A stretch of 64,000 bases of DNA from Parapristionchus giblindavisi (GCA_943737045.1 CALSFV010000026.1:496001-560000); one strand, 5' to 3'; counted from the first letter of the stretch, positions 12,149 to 23,745 are shown. Program-made: numbers and translations. Notes: generated by a model from the sequence alone, not told the origin.

Positions 12149-12250
12149 AAAAGTAAGTATAAAGTAAGTTACTTTTTACGCAACTTTCTATAATATGGCC
12201 TACGGAACTTATGTCACTTTTGCCGACAAGCCATTTTCATGCATACGGCC

Positions 12251-12635
12251 TCAGATTCTACTTCTCACAGGGTAAAGTAGGTAAATATAACCGAAATGCG
12301 CACTGCACACTCTCGACCCATAGGTCGAAAAGAGCGTGGCAAACTAGGAAGTCTGACAGTGTCTAGGATTTTTTTTGATAACCCGACAGCATTAATAATT
12401 TAACATTATACCTGCATGACTCTGTCTAATCACAAGCATGAAGCACAAAACAACCAAGATAAGGGAACCACCTCTCTCTCTTTCACTTGCAATATCACTC
12501 AAAAATACAATACACGTAGAGGTACATGTACTGACTACAGCCTAACGTCCGAAACAGTAAATCGTGCCCCCCCCCTACTAATTACTATTTTTGATTCACT
12601 AAAACCCAATTATATTAGTGCATTCGCATGTTTAT
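12251..12635. other. No gene seen
   Basis: Short AT-rich spacer between the split MITE and the 31-bp array. It contains CGACCCATAGGTCGAAAAG, an inverted copy of the dispersed CGACCTATGG word. Confidence 0.3.
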
Positions 12636-14881
12636 TCTGATCTATTTCTACATAAATACGACACAGTCTGATCTATTTCTACATAAATATGACACAGTCT
12701 GATCTATTTCTACATAAATATGACACAGTCTGATCTATTTCTACATAAATACGACACAGTCTGATCTATTTCTACATAAATACGACACAGTCTGATCTAT
12801 TTCTACATAAATATGACACAGTCTGATCTATTTCTACATAAATACGACACAGTCTGATCTATTTCTACATAAATATGACACAGTCTGATCTATTTCTACA
12901 TAAATATGACACAGTCTGATCTATTTCTACATAAATACGACACAGTCTGATCTATTTCTACATAAATACGACACAGTCTGATCTATTTCTACATAAATAT
13001 GACACAGTCTGATCTATTTCTACATAAATACGACACAGTCTGATCTATTTCTACATAAATATGACACAGTCTGATCTATTTCTACATAAATACGACACAG
13101 TCTGATCTATTTCTACATAAATATGACACAGTCTGATCTATTTCTACATAAATACGACACAGTCTGATCTATTTCTACATAAATACGACACAGTCTGATC
13201 TATTTCTACATAAATACGACACAGTCTGATCTATTTCTACATAAATACGACACAGTCTGATCTATTTCTACATAAATACGACACAGTCTGATCTATTTCT
13301 ACATAAATACGACACAGTCTGATCTATTTCTACATAAATATGACACAGTCTGATCTATTTCTACATAAATACGACACAGTCTGATCTATTTCTACATAAA
13401 TATGACACAGTCTGATCTATTTCTACATAAATATGACACAGTCTGATCTATTTCTACATAAATACGACACAGTCTGATCTATTTCTACATAAATACGACA
13501 CAGTCTGATCTATTTCTACATAAATACGACACAGTCTGATCTATTTCTACATAAATACGACACAGTCTGATCTATTTCTACATAAATAAATACGACACAG
13601 TCTGATCTATTTCTACATAAATACGACACAGTCTGATCTATTTCTACATAAATACGACACAGTCTGATCTATTTCTACATAAATACGACACAGTCTGATC
13701 TATTTCTACATAAATACATAAATATGACACAGTCTGATCTATTTCTACATAAATACGACACAGTCTGATCTATTTCTACATAAATACGACACAGTCTGAT
13801 CTATTTCTACATAAATACGACACAGTCTGATCTATTTCTACATAAATACGACACAGTCTGATCTATTTCTACATAAATACGACACAGTCTGATCTATTTC
13901 TACATAAATACGACACAGTCTGATCTATTTCTACATAAATACGACACAGTCTGATCTATTTCTACATAAATACGACACAGTCTGATCTATTTCTACATAA
14001 ATATGACACAGTCTGATCTATTTCTACATAAATACGACACAGTCTGATCTATTTCTACATAAATATGACACAGTCTGATCTATTTCTACATAAATACGAC
14101 ACAGTCTGATCTATTTCTACATAAATACGACACAGTCTGTCTGATCTATTTCTACATAAATACGACACACATAAATATGACACAGTCTGATCTATTTCTA
14201 CATAAATACGACACAGTCTGATCTATTTCTACATAAATACGACACAGTCTGATCTATTTCTACATAAATACGACACACATAAATACGACACAGTCTGATC
14301 TATTTCTACATAAATACGACACAGTCTGATCTATTTCTACATAAATGACACAGTCTGATCTATTTCTACATAAATATGACACAGTCTGATCTATTTCTAC
14401 ATAAATACGACACAGTCTGATCTATTTCTACATAAATACGACACAGTCTGATCTATTTCTACATAAATACGACACAGTCTGATCTATTTCTACATAAATA
14501 CGACACAGTCTGATCTATTTCTACATAAATACGACACAGTCTGATCTATTTCTACATAAATACGACACAGTCTGATCTATTTCTACATAAATACGACACA
14601 GTCTGATCTATTTCTACATAAATACGACACAGTCTGATCTATTTCTACATAAATATGACACAGTCTGATCTATTTCTACATAAATACGACACAGTCTGAT
14701 CTATTTCTACATAAATACGACACAGTCTGATTTATTTCTACATAAATACGACACAGTCTGATCTATTTCTACATAAATACGACACAGTCTGATCTATTTC
14801 TACATAAATACGACACAGTCTGATCTATTTCTACATAAATACGACACAGTCTGATCTATTTCTACATAAATACGACACAGT
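12636..14881. repeat. 31-bp satellite array, about 72 copies
   Basis: The unit is TCTGATCTATTTCTACATAA plus ATACGACACAG, 31 bases, repeated over 2.2 kb. The only frequent variation is C or T in ATA(C/T)GACAC, scattered without an obvious higher-order period. A few copies carry small duplications (near 13586, 13716, 14139, 14165, 14275) or a deletion (near 14341). Confidence 0.95.
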
Positions 14882-14985
14882 CGCATAAATCACCTTTCTA
14901 CTAAACCTCCTCTAGAATATACAGCAAAGGAGATTGTGAATTCAAATAAATAAATAAACATAAATAAATAAATAAAGTACTGACC

Positions 14986-15113
14986 ACAGCAGCTCCTTTC
15001 TCATCAACCATCTTCTTCTTCTTCCTCTTCAGTTTCTCCACTCCATTCTCATCCTTTCTCCGTCCTATCTTTCGCTTCAGTGTCTCCTCTCCGTGCTTTC
15101 CAATATCTCTCTT
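14986..15113 (-). CDS. Possible host exon encoding a lysine/arginine-rich segment
   Basis: A minus-strand frame encodes a basic segment including KRKIGRRKDENGVEKL and KRKKKKMVDEKGA. No family is recognised. It may be part of the gene whose exons lie at 18264-18673, since both are on the same strand, but the splice phases were not tied together. Low complexity makes coding status uncertain. Confidence 0.2.
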
Positions 15114-15887
15114 AATAAATAACAATTCATTTTATTAAAATTATAATAAAATAAAGATATCAAAGATCGTCTCTTTATAGAAAGCCCAAGATACCAAATA
15201 TCATTAATTGATTGAAACCTACTGCCTACTGTACTTGTAATTAGCTAACTTAACAATGATTTGCGATCAATAAATCAAAGACTTCTTTCACTTATCGTAC
15301 ACAAAGTAGAGCGTTTTCTACGTCCCAATAATCCTATCATGTTATGATTAGCGGGGATTACCTACCATACCAATGATCTGCGATCAATAAATCAAATTGT
15401 ACACAAACAACAACAACACGAGAATATATTTATATACATTATTGATTAACTCTCATTACCTTTCTCCGGGAGATCTTCATATTCCCCACTACGATAGTCG
15501 ATTGATGGAAGACCCTCATATCAGGTACGGTAGTTGATCGGGAAGTTTGACTGAAAAGGAATATTGATTAGTACAGTTTCATAGACATTATCTCTCAATA
15601 TATCTAGTAATATGATCATTATCGATCATCAATTTTGCTCTTACATTTAATTCCAATGCTATGAGGGTCATTTCTCTATGGTGGTTCCGCTGAAGTAATA
15701 CTATTCCTACCGTACCATTCACTGCTTCTACAGTATCCTCAGCAAATGTAATCCTACACTCAAAAACTGCTACCCATCAGTCATTAATCTCCTACAGTAT
15801 CCCATTATTATGGTCGTGGCATGAAATACAACTAGACTATATCCAGTGCATTGGTCATAAATATACAGGTAGCTGGACTCTACAGGG

Positions 15888-16039
15888 TGACTAGATCATG
15901 CGGTAGAGTAGGTCCGAAGAAGAGATTAGGCCCTCCGGACTGAATTGGCCTTGAAATATCACTGGCCTAGCAGTGATAACCCGCAGGACTTCGTGTGCCT
16001 TGAATAACGGGTTGTACCTTTACCTTTACCTTTTACCTT
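15888..16039 (+). mobile_element. SINE-like insertion with 7-bp target duplication
   Basis: TACAGGG occurs on both sides (15881-15887 and 16040-16046), and the paralogous block near 55560 has a single TACAGGG with no insert, so the empty site is visible. The 152-bp body begins TGACTAGATCATGCGGTAGA and ends in a (CCTTTA)n-like tail after CTTGAATAACGGGTTGTACC. A short body, direct target duplication and 3' simple repeat fit a SINE mobilised by a LINE. The pol III boxes are not clear. Partial copies lie near 2733 and 60231. Confidence 0.7.
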
Positions 16040-16133
16040 TACAGGGCGGGTGAGGGGGTGCATCCGAACGAAAAATTGTAAAAAAAGGATAATATTACAG
16101 GGAATTCCACGGCGGCCAGGGAATACGAATATA

Positions 16134-17535
16134 TCACGGATCTCCTGTAAGAATGAAAGAAGCCATGCGACCGTTTAAAAAAAATTTCACCGATTTGGCT
16201 GATACTTGGTTCATTAATCATAATGAGGGAAAGGAGAAGGCCTAACCACTTGTTTTTCTTGTTTTTGCTTTTTTATCGATTTTTTGATCTACCACTTTGG
16301 GGAGTCATATCTCACTCAAATTTTGACCTACAGCGTGAATTTTTTTTTCAATCAACTCGAAATGAACTAATCTAGAAGTTACTCAACAAAATGTATGAGC
16401 GAAAACGCCATCTTCTACCTGTTTTCTTCGAAATACTGATTTTTTGGGTACAAAATGCAAATTTTCTCAAAATTTTTTAACAAAAGGTACGATTTTTATT
16501 CGAGATTCTGTTTCCTCATCCTCGAATTGAGGTGCTCACATATTTCTTAGGTCATAAGTCGCGGCACCCGAAATCGATCCTCAGAGGGAACTCGGACTTT
16601 GCGTTATTTTCATTCGAAAATACATTTCTTATCTCCTCTCTCTAAATTTTCGTGCAAATTCGCAATCAAGGTATACCAATCGAAAGCTCTCGACGAGCTC
16701 TACAAAAATGACCAAATAGTACAAGTCATGAAATTTGATCGTTTTCAAGATATGCCAGAAAATCAAAAAATTTATTTGCTGTTTTTTTCCTTTTCTATAA
16801 CACTAATAACAAATAATATAAGCAAAACACGTTCTACGGAGCAAATAGCACCGTGAATCAATTGCATTGTACAGCAAATAGTGGAGAAAAAACTGATTTT
16901 CTGGCATATCTTGAAAACGATCAAATTTCATGACTTGTACTATTTGGTCATTTTTGTAGAGCTCGTCGAGAGCTTTCGATTGGTATACCTTGATTGCGAA
17001 TTTGCACGAAAATTTAGAGAGAGGAGATAAGAAATGTATTTTCGAATGAAAATAACGCAAAGTCCGAGTTCCCTCTGAGGATCGATTTCGGGTGCCGCGA
17101 CTTATGACCTAAGAAATATGTGACTACCTCAATTCGAGGATGAGGAAACAGAATTGCGAATAAAAATCGTACCTTTTGTTGAAAAATTTTGAGAAAATTT
17201 GCATTTTGTACCCAAAAAAATCAGTTTTTCGAAGAAAACAGGAAGAAGATGGCATTTTCGCTCATAAATTTTGTTGAGTAACTTCTAGATTAGTTCGTTT
17301 CGAGTCGATTGAAAAAAATTTCACGCTGTAGGTCAAAATTTGAGTGAGATATGGCTCCTCAAAGTGATAGATCAAAAAATCGATAAAAATGCAAATTTGG
17401 CGAAAACAAGTGGTTAGGCCTTCTCCTTTCCCTCATTATGATTAACGAACCAAGTATCAGCTAAATCGGAGAAAAAATTTTTAAAACGGTCGCAAAAGAG
17501 TCTCATTTTCCTACATTTTTACAGGAGATCCGTGA
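16134..17535. mobile_element. 1.4-kb foldback element with arms of about 640 bp
   Basis: The ends read TCACGGATCTCCTGTAA and the complement. The two arms are inverted and nearly identical over about 640 bases, around a spacer near 16770-16893. The flanks carry an extra TA compared with the empty site in the paralogous copy (near 55650), so the target is TA. Mirror-image 57-residue frames at 16599 and 17060 are a by-product of the arms and start identically; I do not regard them as genes. A transcript would fold into a very long hairpin. Confidence 0.85.
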
Positions 17536-18263
17536 TATATTTAAATAAATCAAACACTTCTTTCACTTATCGTACACAAACTATCGCGTTTTCCATGTCC
17601 AAATAATCATATCCCGTTATGATAAGACTAGTTCTACGTTAATAATGGAAATCAAATAAACAAACCATGCCACCACACTATTATACCACTATGCTATCAC
17701 CAGGTGCTAATATCAAGTAGTAGTAAAGATCAAAACTAAAGTGGAAATGGATTATCCACATGTATAGAGGGTACATATCGGCAATAGCATAAGAAAGTAA
17801 TGCAATGTTCAAAAGCTATCAAAACAAAAATAAAACAGGCGAAAGAGTGAGTAAAACGAAAAGTAAAACGAGGAGTTTTCTTTGTTTTTTTTTCTTTCCT
17901 TTCGCAACTTTTAAACAGAGAGTATGATGTCAAATCGACTTTCAATGAAATCGATGATTAAATAAATCCGTAAAAAATCAATGAATAACCTAAATCTCCC
18001 ATAGACCAACAAATATCCGTGACCAATCCTCATCTACCCGTAATCCAACCAAAACCTACCGTACCCCTCCTCTACCGTGACCAAATTCTCTAACCCGTTG
18101 TGTCAACAGATTCAACAAGGTGTACTATTTATTTAGCTCTGCTATTGCCTCATTGTTTCAAATAGTGCACATTAACAATAGTTTCAACCGCTTACTACCT
18201 CATCAAAGAATTTTTCCCTTTTTTTAAGTCAACGAATCAAAAAATTAGGTATATCGTACTCAC

Positions 18264-18673
18264 AATATGTTCATGAGACAGTGTGTAGTCAAAGAGATCA
18301 GGATGAAGGGATCGAGATATCAGCACCACCAATTCCACGTCGCTGTCCAAACAATGAGCGTCTACAAATATTGATTTTCTAATGATCAGCTTAAAGTAAT
18401 TTAATAAATATTATAAATCAATGGCGTAGACTGTATATGTATGATCATTCACAGTTGTTGTTTACTGGTGAGATAAAGAGAAGATCAGGACTTTTAAACC
18501 CACAATATGGTACAATAGAAGAAACAAACGATGACATCCCTCTATGATTTAGAAAACTTGCTATTTTTCGCTATCATAAAAATCAATACCTTGATATCCC
18601 AGACTGCTTTCTATTGCGCCCGTCTTTCGTAGATCCATCTCATCCTCGTCGAACGAATCACTCTCCAGTGGAC
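18264..18673 (-). CDS. Two exons of an unrecognised host gene
   Basis: On the minus strand, exon a (18673-18590, acceptor TTTTTGAG, donor GTATTG) encodes PLESDSFDEDEMDLRKTG and a few more residues and ends in phase 1. Exon b (18361-18264, acceptor TTTGTAG, donor GTGAGT) continues in that phase with DAHCLDSDVELVVLISRS and ends at EHI in phase 0. The matching phases support a real gene. I do not recognise the family. Exon b is present again at 56386-56483 in the duplicated block, but exon a is not, because the duplication ends before it. Confidence 0.45.
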
Positions 18674-18710
18674 CTCAAAAAGACAATCAATAATATTGAT
18701 CTGCCATATA

Positions 18711-19434
18711 CACTGAGAGCAAAGTTACCTATATTCGGGCAAATGATTTGCCCCATCGGGGAACTCATGTAACAATTTGCCCGTATTCGGGCGAATCTCT
18801 TTAGCCAGAATTTAGGCTATTATGTTTCGCCCAAATACGGGCAAATCGATACCCCGTTGTCGGAAATCAGGGAAGGCGCTTCTCACCCACGCCAGTTCGA
18901 TTCCCACTTGGAGCACAAATCTTTTGCAGCTTTAAAACTTCGTTATATAACTTGATAGATCTATTGTTGTTCTACTCTAGTAGAATCGTATTGAAAACAC
19001 ATAGTATACTCTAAATTTATATGGCTTTTGGCAGTCCAAATCATCTTTCTTCTCTCATGATAGCTTGAGTATTTCACTAAAGTAACCCACTGACTTTCAT
19101 TAACAGCAAAAAAATCAGCAAAAATGAAAAATAAGAAATCAAGGATCACATGCTGATGTGACAACTTCAGATCGCCATGAATAAGTGGAAATGTACATAC
19201 AAGGAACCGAACCAGCAACCCACCGCGAACTAGCCAAGCCCCCTACCCACTGCGCTACCAGGACACCCTTGCACATAGCTCAGAACTCGTAGTCTTTTCA
19301 AAGAAACATATAATGCTATAGCCATAAAGCGGGCAAATCGATTGCCCGAAATGGGCCACTCCAGATTTCTGGCAAATCGTTTGCCGGGCAAATGGGAGTG
19401 GCGAACGATTTGCCAGGTAAGTTTGCTCTCAGTG
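18711..19434. mobile_element. 724-bp TIR element, CACTGAGAG family, with tRNA-like core
   Basis: The ends CACTGAGAGCAAAGTTACC and the complement GGTAAGTTTGCTCTCAGTG are flanked by TA, the same ends as the short MITE at 8012-8177. The subterminal regions repeat GGGCAAAT and GATTTGCC words in both orientations. The interior holds a tRNA-like sequence at 19200-19270. No transposase is encoded. Confidence 0.75.
19200..19270 (-). other. tRNA-like sequence inside a TIR element
   Basis: Read on the minus strand, GTAGCGCAGTGGGTAGG resembles a D-arm/A box and GGTTCGGTTCC is a B box, about 40 bases apart. The acceptor and T stems do not pair well, so it is a tRNA relic or a tRNA-derived pol III promoter, not a functional tRNA. 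Confidence 0.4.
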
Positions 19435-19611
19435 TACTAATCTCGAATTCAACATAAATCAGATATGCCAAATATGTACAATAAGAATAGTTATACATAA
19501 ACAATTGGAATGAAAGAAACAAACGACGAGACCCCACTATTATACCACGATGCTACGAATCACCAGGCGCTAATATCAAGTAGTAGTGAAGATCAAAACT
19601 GTCTGCGATGA

Positions 19612-21757
19612 TCTGATGATCCAATGATCTGCGATCAATAAATCAAAGACTTCCTTCACTTATCGTACTAAAACTAGCGTCTTTTCTACGTCCCAATAAT
19701 CCTATCCCGTTATGATTAGCTCTTAATCATGTACAGTAATATGCAATTAGACTACCGTACTTGGAATTACCTACCATACCAATGATCTACGATCAATAAA
19801 TTAGACTTTCTTCACTTATCGTACACTAACTAGTGCGTTTTCTCTGTTCAAATATTCCTATCCCGTTATGATTAGGTCAAACTCATCTACAGTAATATGC
19901 AATTAGACTACCGTACTTGGGATTGCCTACCATACCAATGATCTACGATCAATAAATTAGACTTTCTTCACTTATCGTACACTAACTAGTGCGTTTTCTC
20001 TGTTCTAATATTCCTATCCCGTTATGATTAGGTCAAACTCATCTACAGTAATATGCAATTAGACTACCGTACTTGGGATTGCCTACCATACCAATGATCT
20101 ACGATCAATAAATTAGACTTTCTTCACTTATCGTACACTAACTAGTGCGTTTTCTCTGTTCTAATATTCCTATCCCGTTATGATTAGGTCAAACTCATCT
20201 ACAGTAATATGCAATTAGACTACCGTACTTGGGATTGCCTACCATACCAATGATCTACGATCAATAAATTAGACTTTCTTCACTTATCGTACACTAACTA
20301 GTGCGTTTTCTCTGTTCTAATATTCCTATCCCGTTATGATTAGGTCAAACTCATCTACAGTAATATGCAATTAGACTACCGTACTTGGGATTGCCTACCA
20401 TACCAATGATCTACGATCAATAAATTAGACTTTCTTCACTTATCGTACACTAACTAGTGCGTTTTCTCTGTTCTAATATTCCTATCCCGTTATGATTAGG
20501 TCAAACTCATCTACAGTAATATGCAATTAGACTACCGTACTTGGGATTGCCTACCATACCAATGATCTACGATCAATAAATTAGACTTTCTTCACTTATC
20601 GTACACTAACTAGTGCGTTTTCTCTGTTCTAATATTCCTATCCCGTTATGATTAGGTCAAACTCATCTACAGTAATATGCAATTAGACTACCGTACTTGG
20701 GATTGCCTACCATACCAATGATCTACGATCAATAAATTAGACTTTCTTCACTTATCGTACACTAACTAGTGCGTTTTCTCTGTTCTAATATTCCTATCCC
20801 GTTATGATTAGGTCAAACTCATCTACAGTAATATGCAATTAGACTACCGTACTTGGGATTGCCTACCATACCAATGATCTACGATCAATAAATTAGACTT
20901 TCTTCACTTATCGTACACTAACTAGTGCGTTTTCTCTGTTCTAATATTCCTATCCCGTTATGATTAGGTCAAACTCATCTACAGTAATATGCAATTAGAC
21001 TACCGTACTTGGGATTGCCTACCATACCAATGATCTACGATCAATAAATTAGAATTTCTTCACTTATCGTACACTAACTAGTGCGTTTTCTCTGTTCTAA
21101 TATTCCTATCCCGTTATGATTAGGTCAAACTCATCTACAGTAATATGCAATTAGACTACCGTACTTGGGATTGCCTACCATACCAATGATCTACGATCAA
21201 TAAATTAGACTTTCTTCACTTATCGTACACTAACTAGTGCGTTTTCTCTGTTCTAATATTCCTATCCCGTTATGATTAGGTCAAACTCATCTACAGTAAT
21301 ATGCAATTAGACTACCGTACTTGGGATTGCCTACCATACCAATGATCTACGATCAATAAATTAGACTTTCTTCACTTATCGTACACTAACTAGTGCGTTT
21401 TCTCTGTTCTAATATTCCTATCCCGTTATGATTAGGTCAAACTCATCTACAGTAATATGCAATTAGACTACCGTACTTGGGATTGCCTACCATACCAATG
21501 ATCTACGATCAATAAATTAGACTTTCTTCACTTATCGTACACTAACTAGTGCGTTTTCTCTGTTCTAATATTCCTATCCCGTTATGATTAGGTCAAACTC
21601 ATCTACAGTAATATGCAATTAGACTACCGTACTTGGGATTGCCTACCATACCAATGATCTACGATCAATAAATTAGACTTTCTTCACTTATCGTACACTA
21701 ACTAGTGCGTTTTCTCTGTTCTAATATTCCTATCCCGTTATGATTAGGTCAAACTCA
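19612..21757. repeat. 156-bp satellite array, about 13 units, cut by the Helitron
   Basis: Units containing AATGATCTACGATCAATAAA recur every 156 bases at 19781, 19937, 20093 and onward to 21653. The first unit, near 19625, is diverged. The last unit stops at CAAACTCA (21757), and its continuation, TCTACAGTAATATGC, is found at 54835, after the Helitron. Confidence 0.95.
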
Positions 21758-21775
21758 TCCCTTACTTACTACTAT
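21758..21775 (+). promoter_or_regulatory. Helitron 5' terminus
   Basis: The first 18 bases, TCCCTTACTTACTACTAT, begin with the TC expected of a Helitron left end, where Rep is thought to nick and join. The identical 18-mer recurs at 33103-33120. Confidence 0.85.
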
Positions 21776-21828
21776 TTGATAAGCGACTTAGGAAATGTCC
21801 GTCACTTTAGAATTACTCCTTCCACGGA

Positions 21829-21893
21829 AGATTACTCCTTCCATTTGTGGGCGGAGTCACAATTACTCCTTCCATTTGTGGGCGGAGTTACAA
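21829..21893. repeat. Subterminal direct repeat
   Basis: ATTACTCCTTCCATTTGTGG with GCGGAGT(C/T)AC occurs twice, and a shorter form (ATTACTCCTTCCACGG) occurs just before. Position near the left end suggests a Rep-binding role, but that is a guess. Confidence 0.6.
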
Positions 21894-21934
21894 ACGAGAG
21901 AAGAGAACATCAGAACAAATTGACAAAAGACAAT

Positions 21935-22008
21935 TGCACTGAATGGGAGTCGAACCAGCGACACTCCGATCCGAAGACAGGAGCGCTAACCAGTAGGCCA
22001 TGGGGACT
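21935..22008 (-). other. tRNA-Arg(TCG)-like relic near the Helitron 5' end
   Basis: Minus-strand reading gives an A box (TGGCCTACTGG), an anticodon-loop-like CTTCGGA (anticodon TCG in an arginine-type arm) and a B box (GGTTCGACTCC). The acceptor strands do not pair, so it is not a working tRNA. It may be a tRNA-derived fragment captured at the Helitron end. Confidence 0.5.
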
Positions 22009-22159
22009 CGATGCGAGTCAAGAGAGAGCGAGCGCTATGGGTAGAGGCGAGCGCGCACTCACAGTAGAGAGCTTTAGAAATACCGTAATAATCCAAAGAC
22101 AGTATACGCAATATAATTTCGTACAATATACGCAATATAATTTCGTTATAATTTCCTAA

Positions 22160-22340
22160 AATATTTTCTTTTTTCTTTCTTTCGATTGATATTTCGGCGT
22201 CGTTACGTAAGTTTTTAATTTTTTTCCATCGATTTTAATTTTATTAATTCCAGGCCACTGTCAATTCCGGGAATTATGTCAGTTCTCATGATCCGGGCTG
22301 TTAGTTTATCTGATGCAACGGATTTAAATTTTCTTATCAA
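22160..22340 (+). repeat. Leader exon unit, copy 1
   Basis: CGTCGTTACGTAAGTTTTTA is a donor-like start of a short intron ending TTAATTCCAG; the next exon is GCCACTGTCAATTCCGGG followed by AATTATGTC. The same unit occurs at 23560-23745 and, more diverged, at 28150-28310. These look like duplicated 5' leader exons of element transcripts. This copy has no sustained reading frame. It contains the GGGA-N4-TGTC word. Confidence 0.55.
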
Positions 22341-22422
22341 TTATGCAACACCAGGTTTAATTTAAATTTTTATGTTCTATTTCTCTTGTGCAGGATGATT
22401 CTTGTTGCTACTTGGTTGTTAT

Positions 22423-22680
22423 CGGGAGGATGTCCATCGCCATCACGTAAATGATGTTCCTTGACTTTTGCCAATCCCCAACTAAAAATTCATTACCCCT
22501 ACGTGATGGCATTGTAACGACGGACTACATCGTGGAGGCCTATTCAACTATCAGTTTACTCGGGAGGATGTCCATCGCCATCACGTAAATGATGTTCCTT
22601 GACTTTTGCCAATCCCCAACTAAAAATTCAATACCCCTACGTGATGGCATTGCAACGACGGACTATATCGTGGAGGCCTG
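22423..22680 (+). repeat. Two 138-bp units with a 10-bp hairpin and a micro-exon-like segment
   Basis: Each unit starts CGGGAGGATGTCCATCG, followed by CATCACGTAAATG and, some 60 bases on, CCCTACGTGATGG. CCATCACGTA (22440-22449) pairs perfectly with TACGTGATGG (22500-22509). CATCAC|GTAAAT looks like a splice donor and CAACTATCAG|TTTACTCGGG an acceptor. The stretch between hairpins would then be an exon of about 30 bases containing one GGGA-N3-TGTC word. No protein frame survives across the unit. Confidence 0.55.
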
Positions 22681-23029
22681 CAGGTAAAAATTCACTTATG
22701 TGTTGTATTTACGTTGTTACTTTTAACGCTACTCAGTTATTAGTCTTCGAATACGGTTTATCATAATTTCACGCATTGATTTAAGATTTGCAGGTTCACT
22801 GGATCTGGTCGAACCTATTTTACATGTTCTGCTACTTCATTTTCGGGAGGATGTCCATTGGGAAACGAAGAACTATATCGTGGAAGCCTGATTGCCCCGT
22901 CTCGGGATTGTCGCTCTACATTTGTATTGTAAATATTATACTTGTGTTTCGTTTTAAATGTAACATTATGTACTTAAATAAAAAATATTCGATTAAATAA
23001 TGCTTTCTGAAAGATAACTGTATGCATTC

Positions 23030-23055
23030 ACCGTCTTGCAACGGTTTACAATATC
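23030..23055 (+). promoter_or_regulatory. Promoter-like dyad 1
   Basis: ACCGTCTTGCAACGGTTTAC followed by AATATCT. It sits about 45 bases after the AATAAA-bearing 3' UTR of the preceding unit (AATAAAAAATATTCGATT near 22979). Confidence 0.6.
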
Positions 23056-23102
23056 TCACAATCAATTTTGCAGGCAGGTAGTTGTTGCTACTTGGTTATT
23101 GT

Positions 23103-23360
23103 CGGGAGGATGTCGATCGCCATCACGTAAATGATGTTCCTTGACTTTTGCCAATTCCCTAACTAAAAATTCATTACCCCTACGTGATGGCTCTTCAACG
23201 ACGGTTTACATCGTGGAGGCGTATTCTACTATCAGTTTACTCGGGAGGATGTCGATCGCCATCACGTAAATGATGTTCCTTGACTTTTGCCCAGCCCCAA
23301 CTAAAAATTCATTACCCCTACGTGATGGCTCTTCAACGACGGTTTACATCGTGGAGGCCT
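23103..23360 (+). repeat. Second pair of 138-bp hairpin units
   Basis: Same organisation as 22423-22680, with CGGGAGGATGTCGATCG at 23103 and 23242 (139 bases apart) and the same CCATCACGTA/TACGTGATGG stem. It differs by scattered substitutions. The second unit runs on into GTCTACACCAGACG and a CTGCAG|GTAAAA donor. Confidence 0.55.
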
Positions 23361-23559
23361 ATTCTACTATTGTCTGTCACTTTCTGTCTACACCAGACGT
23401 TTCATCCAACTGCAGGTAAAATAAACTTATGTTCTGTATTTTCGTTGAGAGATATCACACTGGTCATAAAACAGAGCGAGAGTGCACACTGTGAGTGGGA
23501 GAGCGCGCACATATCGCGTCTTTTCCACTCAAGACCAGTATACCGTATCCAAACAAATT

Positions 23560-23745
23560 TTGCCATTTTCCTAAAACATTTTCTTTTTTCGATTGATATT
23601 TCGGCGTCGTTACGTAAGTTTTTAATTTTTTTTCCATCGATTTTAATTTTATTAATTCCAGGCCACTGTCAATTCCGGGAATTATGTCAGTTCTCATGAT
23701 CCGGGCTGTTAGTTTATCTGATGCAACGGATTTAAATTTTCGATG
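23560..23745 (+). repeat. Leader exon unit, copy 2
   Basis: Nearly identical to 22190-22340 (CGTCGTTACGTAAG, then TTAATTCCAG, then CAATTCCGGGAATTATGTC). It is preceded near 23460 by GGTCATAAAACAGAG and GACCAGTATACC, also found near 28065. An ATG within the word ATTATGTC opens a 36-codon frame ending near 23790; I do not consider it established. Confidence 0.55.

Larger units (their letters stand above)
9110..12250. mobile_element. MITE of the TGGCCGTATGC type split by a LINE
   Basis: TGGCCGTATGCACTCTGGC near 9112, with AAGTAGCGC downstream, is mirrored by GCATACGGCC near 12240 with GTAAGTTACTTTTTACGC just inside. The two halves are inverted and enclose the LINE at 9223-12148. The simplest reading is that the LINE landed inside a pre-existing palindromic MITE. 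Confidence 0.45.
15362..18572. repeat. Segmental duplication, left copy (right copy 55031-56838)
   Basis: Starting at CTACCATACCAATGATCTGC and ending at GCTATTTTTCGCT, this block is nearly identical to 55031-56838 once the SINE (15888-16039) and the foldback element (16134-17535) are removed from this copy and the MITE (56614-56751) from the other. The duplication therefore predates all three insertions. Each copy contains the 98-bp exon described at 18264-18361. Confidence 0.88.

Noticed and set aside
16599..17060. Two mirror-image frames that could be a small gene pair
   Set aside because: They are the same sequence in the two arms of the foldback element and carry no recognisable motif.
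21935..22008. Functional tRNA-Arg gene
   Set aside because: The boxes and an arginine-type anticodon loop are present, but the acceptor strands and T stem do not pair.
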